A stretch of 64,000 bases of DNA, taken from NCBI GenBank assembly GCA_037178625.1, contig JAWZXG010000024.1, forward strand, positions 124,001-188,000. The letters are read 5' to 3'. The translations under genes were made by a program, and so were the position numbers. Numbering within the stretch: position 1 is the first letter of the stretch; every line of letters begins with the position of its first letter. This document shows positions 12,016-22,124 of this stretch, one piece after another. The DNA is from Skeletonema tropicum. Its lineage: Eukaryota; Bacillariophyta; Thalassiosirophyceae; Thalassiosirales; Thalassiosiraceae. Under the pieces are notes generated by a model. That model did not search any database and had not been told where the DNA came from. It saw nothing but the letters and a program-made list of their open reading frames with translations.

Positions 12016-13741
12016 CTGCGTGGAGTTGAGCTGCGCGTCGCTGGGGTGTCCCTGCTCTCCGCCGCTTTTTCGTATCAGCTGCCCTGTTGCTCCTCAGCTC
12101 ATCGTCACACGCCCTTATTAGATTCCGCCGTCTATTCTCTTGTTGCCTTGCGGATTCGTCAGGAGGAGGCGGTATGTATGTGACATCATTCTCACAACAG
12201 AGCTTCTTCAGCTTCTCTTCAGCTTTAATTCGACTTCGATTTTTTTTAATCCTAGCGTTTCGATTTTTTCGTATCCTCCCACACTCCTCTACCATGCTCT
12301 TCCGTCTCACAGCCTGCTGCTGCTCCGATTCATGCTTCGGGGGTGTTAAATATGCTACACCACACGACGTGCATTGCCTCTCCAATTCACTCTCCTTCCC
12401 AGTCCATTTGCGAGTGCGATGAGGGTCATATACTACACGAGAAGCAGCTGCTGCGGCGCCTAATCCAACAACAGCAACTGCGGCGGGTGCTTGAAAGGAA
12501 CTCCCTACTGACTTACTATTCGGCGCAGTGACGAGCGTAGGGAGACTCAGGATGATTAACATTTGAAGAAGCCTCGATGACATCATGCCACGTGAATTCT
12601 TCAGGCAAACTCCTCTTGATGATGGGAGCGGCAATGAGTGTTTATGTTTTGCACCATCATAACAATCATCAGTGCAGATGTCCTTGAGGTGTGCTTGTGC
12701 TTGTTTCAAAGAAGGAAATTGCCAATATAAACACCAACCAGCAGAAATAGCACCAGCAATGATGGCACCTATTCTCGACGCAACAACATCTTTGAAAGTT
12801 GCTGCAAGAACATTCAGCACCGACAATTCGCCGCAAGGTACAGATCGATCATTTGGCTCTGCGACATAGAGGGGATGGCCCAAAAGGATCAATAAACAAA
12901 GAATCCTTTTCCAGGGGGTATTGGATGGATTCCTTGATCGAGTTCTATGATTTCTGCTGCGGCTGCTTTCCGTTTCTGATCTCACATCGCACATGACTTG
13001 TTGTATGGCGAAAGAGATAGAGATAGTTCTCGCGAGGAGGAGGAATAGGCGCCATTGCAATTGCATACGCCTGAACTGCATGATCTTCTTGCGCCAGAAA
13101 CAGCGGGAATAATATCCTGTGCAGGCGAGAGTGTACTGCGTCCAGAAAACAGATATCGCAACACTATACCTCGCGAGGATGATGGCATTCGCCACATAAC
13201 CAACTGCAGCAGCCCTTAGAGAGCAACCGACCAATTCAAGGAAATCGGCGATGGAGTAGCTGTTCCGATTGGATCGCAAAGCATTGTTCTTGGAGAAAGT
13301 TAGTGCCATGTCCCTCCACTTGTTTCTTTTCAGTCCAGGCCAGCGCTTTTTGATGCGCTTTGGTGGGCGCTGGGTAGCTCTTTTGGGGAGCATTGTTGTT
13401 ATATGGAGTGAAACTGCCGCAGCCACAATTTCGTAAAGCAGTCTTTTGAATACCACCAAGGATGAGTTGCTTCTGATATCTCTTTTCTTGGCATCAATCT
13501 TGTAACTCGTCTCTGTCCTAGGGCAAACAGGAAGACGAACATCAGCAGACAAGGGTTCATTGCGGAACCCTGAATCGATGACAGCGCACATCGTGTCAGA
13601 AGGTATTATAGTAGCCACATTTGTGTGTGTGTTTGATGTCTCTACGTTGACGCGAATGCGATTTTCATTGGCATTGGAATCAAACGGAGATGGACACACA
13701 CAACAGAGTATTGCTAGTAACAAAAGATTAAGTCTTGTCAT
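11942..13741 (-). CDS. Upstream Helitron ORF: signal-like, membrane-rich N-terminus with Cys/Arg-rich repeats
   Basis: From the ATG at 13741 this frame encodes 599 aa and overlaps the Rep-helicase ORF by 74 nt in another frame. The start MTRLNLLLLAILCCVCPSP looks like a signal peptide. At least four more hydrophobic stretches follow, two of them similar to each other (LCLLILLGHPLYVAEPN and LQMLIILSLPTLVTAPN). The C-terminal third has two related units (ERQCTSCGVAYLTPP and KKLCCENDVTYIPPP), each followed by Arg/Lys-rich coils like those at the N-termini of Helitron proteins. That coil pattern resumes in the Rep-helicase frame (NETPQQKKRRQQDDNERRKR). The switch lies at a run of six A (minus strand, about 12 kb): five A would make one continuous frame. 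I infer that this is the N-terminal part of the Helitron protein, separated by a one-base change or by a shift during expression. Confidence 0.55.
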   Translation of the reverse strand: MTRLNLLLLAILCCVCPSPFDSNANENRIRVNVETSNTHTNVATIIPSDTMCAVIDSGFRNEPLSADVRLPVCPRTETSYKIDAKKRDIRSNSSLVVFKRLLYEIVAAAVSLHITTMLPKRATQRPPKRIKKRWPGLKRNKWRDMALTFSKNNALRSNRNSYSIADFLELVGCSLRAAAVGYVANAIILARYSVAISVFWTQYTLACTGYYSRCFWRKKIMQFRRMQLQWRLFLLLARTISISFAIQQVMCDVRSETESSRSRNHRTRSRNPSNTPWKRILCLLILLGHPLYVAEPNDRSVPCGELSVLNVLAATFKDVVASRIGAIIAGAISAGWCLYWQFPSLKQAQAHLKDICTDDCYDGAKHKHSLPLPSSRGVCLKNSRGMMSSRLLQMLIILSLPTLVTAPNSKSVGSSFQAPAAVAVVGLGAAAAASRVVYDPHRTRKWTGKESELERQCTSCGVAYLTPPKHESEQQQAVRRKSMVEECGRIRKNRNARIKKNRSRIKAEEKLKKLCCENDVTYIPPPPDESARQQENRRRNLIRACDDELRSNRAADTKKRRRAGTPQRRAAQLHADASRKREERKKRDSPAEETAAAGR

Positions 13742-13777
13742 AATAGTAATAGTACTATGCTGAACCTGAAATAGCAA

Positions 13778-15207
13778 TCACGAGGAGAGAATGTTTCAAA
13801 TGATTTTATGGACACACTTGCATCCAGATTTGAGAGGATGAGCCTAATATCACTTAGATTCGTGTGGTCACCACGTATCAGCTAAAGTTGAATTGGGGGG
13901 CCTCTGAGATATTGACACTTGGGCTGGGGTTGCACGATTTGGAATTGAAGTTATTGTGGACTTAGGTTTGACTTAAAGTCCTAAAAACTCAATTTGAAAA
14001 AAGTTGATGTACCACTTGTAAAAAGGTAGCAGAACCCAGAATCAAAACAAAAACAAAGGGTGAGAACCCTACCTCGTACTTAAGTAGGCTTCTCATTTTG
14101 TCCGAGATAAGCTGAATTGGGGGGGGTAAAGGGGGGGGGTGGAACCCCCCCCTTCCGGTGCCCTTTCCTCCTTCTTCCTAACGTACTTATGTAGCTAACT
14201 CGTAACTCGAGCCTGGTTTGTACGCATATTTTTTAAGCGAGGTAGGGTTCTCACATTTTGTCCGAGATAAGCTGAATTGGGGGGGGGGTAAAGGGGGGGT
14301 GGAACCCCCCCTTCCTGTGCCCTTTCCTCCTTCTTCCTACATAACGTATGTAGCTAACTCGTAACTCGAGCCTGGTTTGTACGCATATTTTTTTAAGTTG
14401 CTTGTTTGTACTCTATTTTTTAAGCTGCTTATTTCTAATTCATGGACGTAGGAATTAGTAGTCGATTTTAAAAAAGCGCAACTCTTCCGCCCACGGACAG
14501 ATTCTAGCCATACTAAGTAAGTATAACTTACCTACATGTACGCTAACGCTTTACATGGTTAGTAGAGTTAGTCTTTACTTTTTAGCTCTCCCTTAGTATG
14601 TCCGGTCGAACACAAAATTTACAGACAGTCCCATGAGTTGGCGGAGCGAGGGCGGGAGGCGGGAGAAAGATCAAGGATCCAGATGAGATCAACAATTCAA
14701 AACTGAGAGGGCTAGAGGATAGCCCCCTACATATTTGTTTGCTGATCTCGTAAAAATCTCTAAAAATGTAGCCGTAGAAGAGGGGAAGAACCCCATATTG
14801 GGTAGGCCCAGCCCCCAATTTAGGAAGGCCTCCGAAATGAGAAGGGAGAAAGTGCCAGAAGAAGCACGGACGGACAGGAAGAAGGGAAGACAAAATGCCT
14901 AAAATATCCAAACTTGTCGACGTTTGCCGGGAGAAAGCTGTTCTTTTTTTGCTTTGATCTGCTTTGATGTTCCTTTGTTCATCCGATACATTGCAATGAT
15001 ACGTCCATTATTTTGGATCTAATCAGCCGTACTGTGATAATACAATTCGTGGATACCCTTTTCTATGTTGCTGAGTTGGATAATCATCAACGTTTGATCT
15101 GAAGGAGCCACAACGTATAAATATACTAGAGAAAAACAATGTGCTTATGATAGTTTGAAAACAACAAGTGGGGAAGATAGATAAATAGATACAAAACAGC
15201 AGCAACA
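13778..15207. other. Non-coding stretch upstream of the Helitron ORFs and of the HPP gene
   Basis: No supported gene. It holds the duplicated repeat at 14060-14400 (separate entry). The minus-strand frames at 14582-14911 and 15023-15256 have no recognisable content. The right end should contain the promoter of the HPP gene at 15208. Confidence 0.5.
14060..14400. repeat. Tandem direct repeat (period about 159 bp) with G-run/C-run hairpins
   Basis: Two copies of about 145-150 bp start near 14091 and 14250. Both contain TTTTGTCCGAGATAAGCTGA, a run of G, TAAA, a second run of G, TGGAA, then a run of C and CCTTTCCTCCTTCTTCCTA, and end in CTCGAGCCTGGTTTGTACGC. The second G-run can pair with the C-run across TGGAA, giving a very stable hairpin; the G-runs could alternatively stack as quadruplexes. 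Copy 1 is also flanked by a perfect 17-bp inverted repeat, GTGAGAACCCTACCTCG (14060-14076) and its complement (14238-14254). It lies just upstream of the Helitron ORFs and may be part of that element's 5' end or a nested element. Confidence 0.7.
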
Positions 15208-17488
15208 ATGAATGGTTCCCCGACATTCTCTCGGTTTGCATTGAGCAATTCACCAACTGGTTTGAGCTGGATGCTTGGTAATAACGAACGAAAACAAAAT
15301 CTTGAAACGACTGCCGAAATTAGTGACGAAGATGACGGCCCACCTACATCACTAAAACAGGCACAGACCTATCCACGAAGCAGATCACCTCTTCTTTTAA
15401 ACCAACCAAGCAGCAGCAGCAACAATAATGGTGGGAGGACTGGCTTGGGCTGGCTGCTCCCAGGTGGTACCGAAGGAAAACAAAATCTAGCACCGACTGC
15501 AGAAAAATTTGATGATTATGCCGCCCAAGCTAATGCACAGCCGCCCTATGCATCTCCCCATTCACAACATTCACAGGCTCATTCACAGGCATCTCTTCAT
15601 TCACAATCGAGCAGTAATAATGGGAGTACTCAAAACATTTCGAGGGCGAGGTCCATGAGCCATTCTTCTTCCTTGGTGGGGATGAGACGGGGACCTTCTC
15701 TGGCAAGATTATCTGCCTCATCATCCGGAATGTTCCGACCATCCTCTGGTATGCTTCTATCATCCCTGAATTCGTCTTCTGTAATAATACCCCCTGAAAT
15801 ATCCGGTCAACAGCAGCAACAACCCGCGACGATGCAGATGCAACAACAGATGCAACAAGAACCAATGGATATTCTATTACAATCAATCTATTCCTGCACA
15901 GCCAACATATTCGGTCTCTACGGATTGGAAATCTGGAAATTCGACAAGGAATCGGGTCGTCTTATGAGTACTCCAGTTATTCCTCCGCATGCATTAGATG
16001 TCAAACAACATAGAAGGTCATTATTTATCAAACGCATCACACAAGAGGCAGATTATGACAGTCCAAGTTACAATGCAGCCGCACGAGAGGCATTTGAACG
16101 ACTGACTGAAACAACGCGATCTGATTTCGTTTGGAAGGTGGCCACCGATCCTGGTGTAGGTGTTGCTGGTGCCTTGTGGAGTGATGGTAATGCCCATGCA
16201 CTTTCGACTGTAGTACAGAGTGGAGTTCAAACATTTAGTGACCGAATTTTCCACATGTCGCAGCGAAGAGGTAGTATTCGCGATATACATTTCCACCATG
16301 AGAACGAACACACTAGCAGAGTTCTTTGGAGGGACATCAATACTCTTGCGGAAGATCCAGACCAACCTTACGACGAACGATTGCAATTGTTTGCTAGAGC
16401 TGGATTTTCATTAGCTGCTGGTATGCCTTTCAACATACGGGGTTTCAAGGGTATTGTTGTATTCTTTGCCAATCCCCACGCTGACGTGAAAAAGCTTAGA
16501 GATAGTACCAATTCACAACTGATTGAGTATGCAGCACATTTTATTGGATCTGCGGCGGCTGTTCAGGCTCCACTCCAAAATGCCAGATTACTTCGGACGA
16601 GACGACCAATATTAAACTGGAATATACTGAGAGTGAAGATATTGGCTGTGATCAAGTTTCAGCGTCCTTTACATGTTAGAGCTCGTGGTAGAAGTAGGAG
16701 TTGGGGCAGTCCATCATTACGGAGAAACAATTCTTTCAGACTTTTGAGGAGAGCAGCATCTGTTGCGTTGATTAATAGAGAAGAATCATTCCATTTACTC
16801 GCAGAAGCAACCGCTCTGCTGAAAAGTGATGTGAAAAAAGGAGTTGTAGATATTCAACAGAAATCAAGAGTCAGAACACTCAAGTGGTGGAATAAGGTAC
16901 AGGGTGGCCATGCAGAAAATCCTCCTCCTTTCAACAACACTCAATGTCTTTGGACTTTTAATGGAGTGTTCTTGACTCATGTAGTACTATCAAAGCTATC
17001 TCATTTCCTTGCAAAAGGGGATTCAAAAGGGCATTATCGGCTCGTTTTGGGCCCTTTAGGAGCGTTGACTACTTTGCAATATAACCTGACAGCAGCCCCA
17101 GCAAGGTAAGTCAAAATATTTCTTGTTCTTTATTTGGTTGTTACGTCAAATTCTCACATTTCTTTTGAAATAAAGTCAACCGAGAAATGCTTTCTTTGGT
17201 CAAGCCGTTGCATTGTGCACCTGCTATATACTTCACAGAATTCCAGCCTTGGATGTGTGGCATCGAGTTACACTAGCCCCAGCAATCGTGGCCACAGTAA
17301 CCGCACGACTTGGCCTAATTCACCCTCCCGCAGGTGCAACATCTGTGGTGTTTTCATTGGAAAGACATGGAATTGAGGATATGGTATTATTCCTTATAGG
17401 CAACGTGATTGCAATTGTCATAGCAGTTACAATTAACAACATGAGTGAGAAACGTCAGTACCCATCAACGAAGTGGTTCTGGACCTGA
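15208..17488 (+). CDS. HPP-family integral membrane protein with N-terminal GAF-like region
   Basis: HPP proteins are multi-helix membrane proteins. Some bacterial and plant members affect nitrite transport, but the family function is loosely defined. Exon 1 is 15208-17105, the intron 17106-17175 (70 nt, GTAAGT to AAAG, phase 2) and exon 2 17176-17488; the product is about 736 aa. Residues 1-220 are low-complexity Ser/Gln-rich with two short similar blocks (NNERKQNLETTAEISDE and GTEGKQNLAPTAEKFDD). Residues about 230-460 form a GAF-like sensor region (FSLAAGMPFNIRGFKGIVVFFA). The HPP domain begins near residue 570 and continues across the splice (APARQ to PRNAFFGQ). It contains the signature HPPAGATS in exon 2 and ends in a last membrane helix (LFLIGNVIAIVIAVTI). 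The start has a good A-rich context. The combination suggests a membrane protein gated by a small ligand; that is inference. Confidence 0.85.
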
Positions 17489-18480
17489 TTTAACTTGATT
17501 CTAGTGGAGAGATAATGAAGAGAATGAAAGATAAATAAGACCTGAATTGTGAGAGGAGCAGTAGATGACATATTGCAATTGTTATTGGATTAAGTGCAAA
17601 GTTTGGCACGCAAGAGGATCGGTGTAAAAACAAAACAAGAATAAGAATATGTAGGTACAACAGGTTAAGAGTGAAAAAGAGCGAAAGAAAAGAACAAATG
17701 CTGGCGGTGACTGGTTAAGGTTAATACTAAGGCGGCTGATGTTTGTGACTGATGCCATGCTCTCAATCGTTTTCAATACTATTTTCCACCAATGTTGTCT
17801 GGCCCTCCTCTAGTAGCAGTCTCGAGCAAGACAATGACAGAAAATACCTCTAAGCTTCAGTACATATGTGAGCATGATAGGATATCGTTTTGTTTCACTT
17901 ACTAAGATAACCCCAAAATCACTAGCAGCTGCACCTGCCTCGTGCTCATGGACAAGGTCAAGGTATTTATTTAACGCAGAGTTGCCTCATTTTTCTCCGT
18001 TAAGAGTAAAAACTGCATTTTTGCACCTTCATCAAGAAATTTTTCTTCTATCGCAGCGACGAGTACAACGCTTCCGATATCAGTACATTCGTGAACTTCT
18101 TTAGATCCAACAACCAACAGCAAACGCAATGAGGAAGGTCAATTATTGGCTCACGATTAGCTTGCCCCATCCCGAGCAGATGAAGATAGCAACCAACACT
18201 TTCTCCCTCAGGAGGAAATAAACAGATACCGGAGTTCGCATCAAGAAATGAAAATGTCACACGAGAGAAAGAGACGGTATGATAGACACTAAGAAGAAAC
18301 GAGCTTGTTTGAATGGATGAGGATCTGGCTCGTTGGTCGTTGTCGTTGCTGCATGCGTCGGACTGGGTTGTCGTTGTCATTTGTTTTCGAAGTGAACCAT
18401 TGAACTAAGAAAGGTAAGATGAATTGCGCTTGACTTGTGATTGTGATTGTGAGTGTGTTGTTGTTGTCGGCTGTCATCAT
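17489..18480. other. Non-coding stretch
   Basis: This stretch holds the 3' end of the HPP gene and then sequence with only short unconvincing frames. No repeat, RNA gene or element end was recognised. Confidence 0.45.
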
Positions 18481-18501
18481 TTTACAGACTTGTGGAAGAA
18501 A

Positions 18502-19545
18502 GATGTCCCAGTCAGCAATGTTCCAAGTCAACCACTCCAAAGAAGACGAGATTGATGTCGAGCGGATCGACGTTCAGCCTACATCCAATCAAAATCTGCC
18601 TCTAAACCCGGAAATGATGACATCATTATAGTTATAGTCCCCAACGACATCGAAGATTCGTCAACCATGACCGAGGGTGTAAATGACGATACAACGATCA
18701 GTCGTGTGAAAGCTTGGTTTCAACAAGAAGACTACTGCCTTCATTTGTGTCGTGGGTATCGCTGCCACACTCTGCGTTTCGATCGATGGTGTTGCTGAGT
18801 ACCAATCGTCAGCAGCAGAAACCCCTAGCCGCCTTCAGCGGTATAGGTGGAAAGGCTGGGAAATCTATCTCGTTCTGTGAACCTACCGCTCAAGTCACAA
18901 AATGTGAAGAAACTTTTACCGATGAGAAAGTAGTACATATTGTCTTCTGACCTTTTCTGCACAGTAGATGATGTAGACGGCGCTACTAACCAAGAGTTGA
19001 AAACTATGAATGCTGCAATCACGATCGAAGGTCATGACGCAATTACTTATTGTAAGGGCCATACAGTTCGTCAGGTTGCTGTCGATTTCGGCGTAGAATC
19101 ACCGCTACAAAGATTATGCAACGAAGAAGTTTCCAATATGGATTTTACTGTTTTGGACAGTGGCTCGAACGATCATTACTGAGGAAACAGCACACAACAT
19201 GTTAGTTATAATTTCGCCCCTAGAGGGCTAATCAGACATGCATTAAACATTTCTGTTATCTTATTGTTTTGGATAGTGGCTCGTTCAGCTCCTGCGAAAA
19301 TGTTGTAGGAGACATTCAAGTCAGTGCTAGTGCTCCTGATTTTATGTTTGTCGATGAGGGTACAGATGGATACACCTGTGATGGAACTGGTGCTGGCCTT
19401 CCTATGTGTGTGTCTTGTGCTATTGGCACGAATTAGGATCGAAGCAACACGTGGAGCTGTAAATTCAAATGTTTCACCTAAATTAACATATCAAGGATTT
19501 CCCAGTGTTTGTGTTAAGAAAAGAGACTCAGGAATTGTGTGACAT
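18502..19545 (+). pseudogene. Decayed single-pass surface/secreted Cys-rich protein gene
   Basis: The first frame begins MSQSAMFQVNHSKEDEIDVE at 18502 (a plausible cytoplasmic tail) and stops after about 42 residues. A second frame supplies a membrane-like segment (TTAFICVVGIAATLCVSI). Later frames give Cys-rich pieces (FCEPTAQVTKCEE; then ENVVGDIQVSASAPDFMF followed by a CDGTGAGLPMCVSCAIG stretch). The phrase VLDSGS occurs twice, near 19150 and 19270, so the ectodomain was probably repetitive. The frame changes repeatedly and stops interrupt it, so it cannot encode one protein. I read it as a dead gene for a type II membrane or secreted protein. The family is not identified. Confidence 0.45.
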
Positions 19546-19600
19546 TCAAAGTCTAGTGACTTAACTAGCACATCATGCTCACATGCATCTCTATTTCTTT

Positions 19601-21598
19601 TCATGTCAGAGTTGGTGCACCAAGAAGAAACGTTGCTATCCATTTGTGAAGCGCATCATCTGCCAGCTCGGACACTTTCTTGTCGCTATTGAAAACAACT
19701 GTGTCGTCATCTTCATCGAATCCCTCTCCAATTCCAGTAGTCAAAACTACATCGGTGCCCTTGTCACTTGTAGACTTGCGGCGTGGATCGGCTGCCTTTT
19801 CCCAGGCATCTTTTGATATTTGGATATTCTTCGCAAGATTGTCTTTTGTTAGAATTGTCTGCGTTTGCAATGTCTCGATCACTTGTTCTATCTTCTCGTT
19901 TGGAACGACTTCGAATACACCTCGCTTCACTTCATGAGCAAGACTTCCACCCAACTTTGGCCACACGCAAACACCACTGATCACTAAAAAGTCTGAGTTT
20001 TCGGCTTGTCCAATTGCTATTGCTTCAAGTGCCTTATCTTGTTCACATTTATAGACACCCTTCTGACCCGATAGAGACGACCCAAGTCCAGCGATTCGTA
20101 ACTTCTCACTACAATGTAACCATATAAGAGGAGATTGGCCTTTTAATGCAAAGTCACCACCATATCTCAGTGGTAAAGATGCTGTACTTCCCCTGCCGTA
20201 TGGATCGCATCCCTTCGTGGCAGGATGATTCAACATGCATGCAACTGTTGCTCTGTCATCCTCCGCAATACATAACAGCAAGGAATGGTGAAGCTCCTGC
20301 TTTTGAAGTAAAAACGGAGACCTATCGGCAGATGAAGCACGCAGAAGCGTCCCAGCCGTCACGTCTTCCGTCAATGCCATTTCAGCTGCCTCCTTCATTT
20401 GTTCGTCTACAGATTTGCCGCCCAATTCCATCTTTTCTAGGAAACTACTACTACCACCACCCCAAAGTGGATTCCTCGCCACTCCCACATCTCCACCATA
20501 CCCCTCCAACAAATGTCCTCGTCCCCATTCCTTCAACATTAAATCATCAAAGTTGCCACTACACTCATTTGCTGTTTCGCCACGTCCAATCATATTCATG
20601 AGAAGCTCCCACGTATCGAGACCGGCGTCCCTAGGATCCACACCACTACTCTGTCGAGCAAGTTCCTTCAACAGAGTTTGACTATCAGTTGCACACATGT
20701 ACCACGAACGTCGTTCCAGTTCACCCGATAGCTGCCTTGGTCCCCATCCAGCATATCCCGCAAACAACCAAAAGTCCTCGGGACCACTGGCAATACCCTT
20801 CTTCACCAACTTTTTCGCATTGTCAAAACTTGTCCATTGAATATCCTTCATGACCGGATTTGACGCCTCCTTCGCCTCCTCACTCTTTAACGAATGCAAA
20901 CATACAATATCTGGCAATATCGAATCCAACCCCTGCACATCACCGCCGAACCATACTCTCCATTCTAATCCTTCATTGACATCATCTTCCATCATACGAT
21001 CACTTGGTCGATTTAATATAATTCCCTTGGTAAACGTGTTCTCATCATGATCTAGGACTAATATTACCGCCTTGTGGAAGTATTGTTGACGAAGACCGAA
21101 GCCAAAGTCTTGTTCGAGCCCGCCGAGGATTACAGCACCTTGTTCGATTACCTTTCCGGAATCGTAGGCCCATTGGGATGGATCTAGTGGGGTAAATCCA
21201 GAGGATGTGGTGGATGTGGATTGTATAGTTTCGGAAGAGAAGAGGGCACCTATCCCATCGAGATCGGAATCATCCATGATTGTATTGTCGGTACTGCTGC
21301 TATCGGTTGTTGTTGTTGTTGCTGCAGTGGTAGATGACGAGGATGGTGATGAAGTAGATTCCCCCATTACCAATTTGGCTCGAAATGTTCTCCAGTCATC
21401 TTCGCTTTCAGATAGAATCACCTCATCATCATCGTCGTCGTCGTCATCAGATGCCTTCAAAACTGTCGCTTCACTGCTTGATCTATACAAATTGTTGCTG
21501 GATGCTATGGTTACTGACGAAGGAGCAAATGAGAACACACATGATGTGCAGTAGAATGATGCGAGCAAGATTGTCAATGGTGACGTAAGCGCGGCCAT
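19601..21598 (-). CDS. Tandem double UPF0301 (DUF179, YqgE/AlgH-like) protein, secretory or plastid-targeted
   Basis: UPF0301 proteins are small conserved proteins of unknown biochemical role in bacteria and plastid-bearing eukaryotes. This 665-aa intronless protein has two copies in tandem. Copy 1 is at about residues 150-350 (GAVILGGLEQDFGFGLRQQY, KGIILNRPS, FAGYAGWGPRQLSGELER). Copy 2 is at about 430-580 (HHSLLLCIAEDDRATVACML, then PLRYGGDFALKGQSPLIWLH, then SGVCVWPKLGG). The N-terminus is hydrophobic and reads VFSFAPSS at residues 21-28, with Phe at the expected cleavage position of diatom bipartite plastid leaders. An acidic and Ser/Thr-rich linker (residues 50-140) follows. The start ATG at 21598 is the only one that gives this leader. 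It is divergent from the beta-helix gene at 22125, with 526 bp between the starts. Family assignment is firm; plastid location is inferred. Confidence 0.85.
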   Translation of the reverse strand: MAALTSPLTILLASFYCTSCVFSFAPSSVTIASSNNLYRSSSEATVLKASDDDDDDDDEVILSESEDDWRTFRAKLVMGESTSSPSSSSTTAATTTTTDSSSTDNTIMDDSDLDGIGALFSSETIQSTSTTSSGFTPLDPSQWAYDSGKVIEQGAVILGGLEQDFGFGLRQQYFHKAVILVLDHDENTFTKGIILNRPSDRMMEDDVNEGLEWRVWFGGDVQGLDSILPDIVCLHSLKSEEAKEASNPVMKDIQWTSFDNAKKLVKKGIASGPEDFWLFAGYAGWGPRQLSGELERRSWYMCATDSQTLLKELARQSSGVDPRDAGLDTWELLMNMIGRGETANECSGNFDDLMLKEWGRGHLLEGYGGDVGVARNPLWGGGSSSFLEKMELGGKSVDEQMKEAAEMALTEDVTAGTLLRASSADRSPFLLQKQELHHSLLLCIAEDDRATVACMLNHPATKGCDPYGRGSTASLPLRYGGDFALKGQSPLIWLHCSEKLRIAGLGSSLSGQKGVYKCEQDKALEAIAIGQAENSDFLVISGVCVWPKLGGSLAHEVKRGVFEVVPNEKIEQVIETLQTQTILTKDNLAKNIQISKDAWEKAADPRRKSTSDKGTDVVLTTGIGEGFDEDDDTVVFNSDKKVSELADDALHKWIATFLLGAPTLT

Positions 21599-21771
21599 GA
21601 TTTTTGCTACAGAATGAAGAGATTATGTGGTGCTGCTGGTGCTGGTGATGTGTAGACCATTACCAATGATAGTATTATCACCGTTTCTGTTATATTATAT
21701 TTGCGGTGATACAACTTCACAATAGAATAATAACAAGAACATCAAACAACATCATTCAACAAGATATCGAT

Positions 21772-21779
21772 TGACGTCA
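21772..21779. promoter_or_regulatory. CRE-like palindrome TGACGTCA between divergent genes
   Basis: A perfect 8-bp palindrome about 175 bp upstream of the UPF0301 start and 345 bp upstream of the beta-helix start. In the diatom Phaeodactylum, TGACGT-type elements mediate CO2/cAMP response of carbonic anhydrase promoters through bZIP factors. Function here is inferred from position and sequence only. Confidence 0.35.
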
Positions 21780-22016
21780 GAAGGAAGAAGGATGAAGGAG
21801 AATGAGAATCCTCATCCTTTGAAAACGCACCCTCTTTGTTTACGTACCGATTAGTCATTTTCTTATGCTTTTTTCACACGATCAGACTTGAATTTCAGTC
21901 ACGATCCGTCCTGCGAAGGCATCTCTCTCTCGAGCTCACTCATGAGCTCACACACCTTGATTGCTCAGATTGCCGCCGCGCGACGACACAATCAAGTGAA
22001 TGAAGCGCATGCAAAA

Positions 22017-22023
22017 TATAAAA
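22017..22023 (+). promoter_or_regulatory. Possible TATA box of the beta-helix gene
   Basis: TATAAAA lies about 105 bp upstream of the ATG at 22125, followed by a GC-richer stretch where transcription could start. Confidence 0.35.
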
Positions 22024-22124
22024 GGAGGCGTTCGGCGTTCTACAGTCATGGCAATGTCACTTGGAAGGCGCAGCTATCGCAATCTGATCTTATCGAACAT
22101 AAGTAGTAATACTTAATAATCATC

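Larger units (their letters stand above)
5417..13741 (-). mobile_element. Autonomous Helitron (Rep/Pif1-helicase element), coding part
   Basis: Helitrons are rolling-circle DNA transposons encoding a fused HUH nuclease and Pif1-family helicase. The minus strand here carries such a protein, split into an upstream ORF (13741-11942) and a two-exon Rep-helicase (12015-5417). I could not fix the element ends: no clear 5' TC or 3' CTRR-with-hairpin boundary could be assigned by eye. The 5' end would lie at or above 13.8 kb and the 3' end at or below 5.4 kb. The interval given is only the coding span. Confidence 0.8.

Noticed and set aside
18048..18540. Minus-strand frames of 83-110 codons
   Set aside because: Low-complexity, no recognisable content, and overlap the plus-strand pseudogene start.
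20146..20601. Plus-strand ORF of 151 codons
   Set aside because: Antisense to the UPF0301 coding region; no motif.
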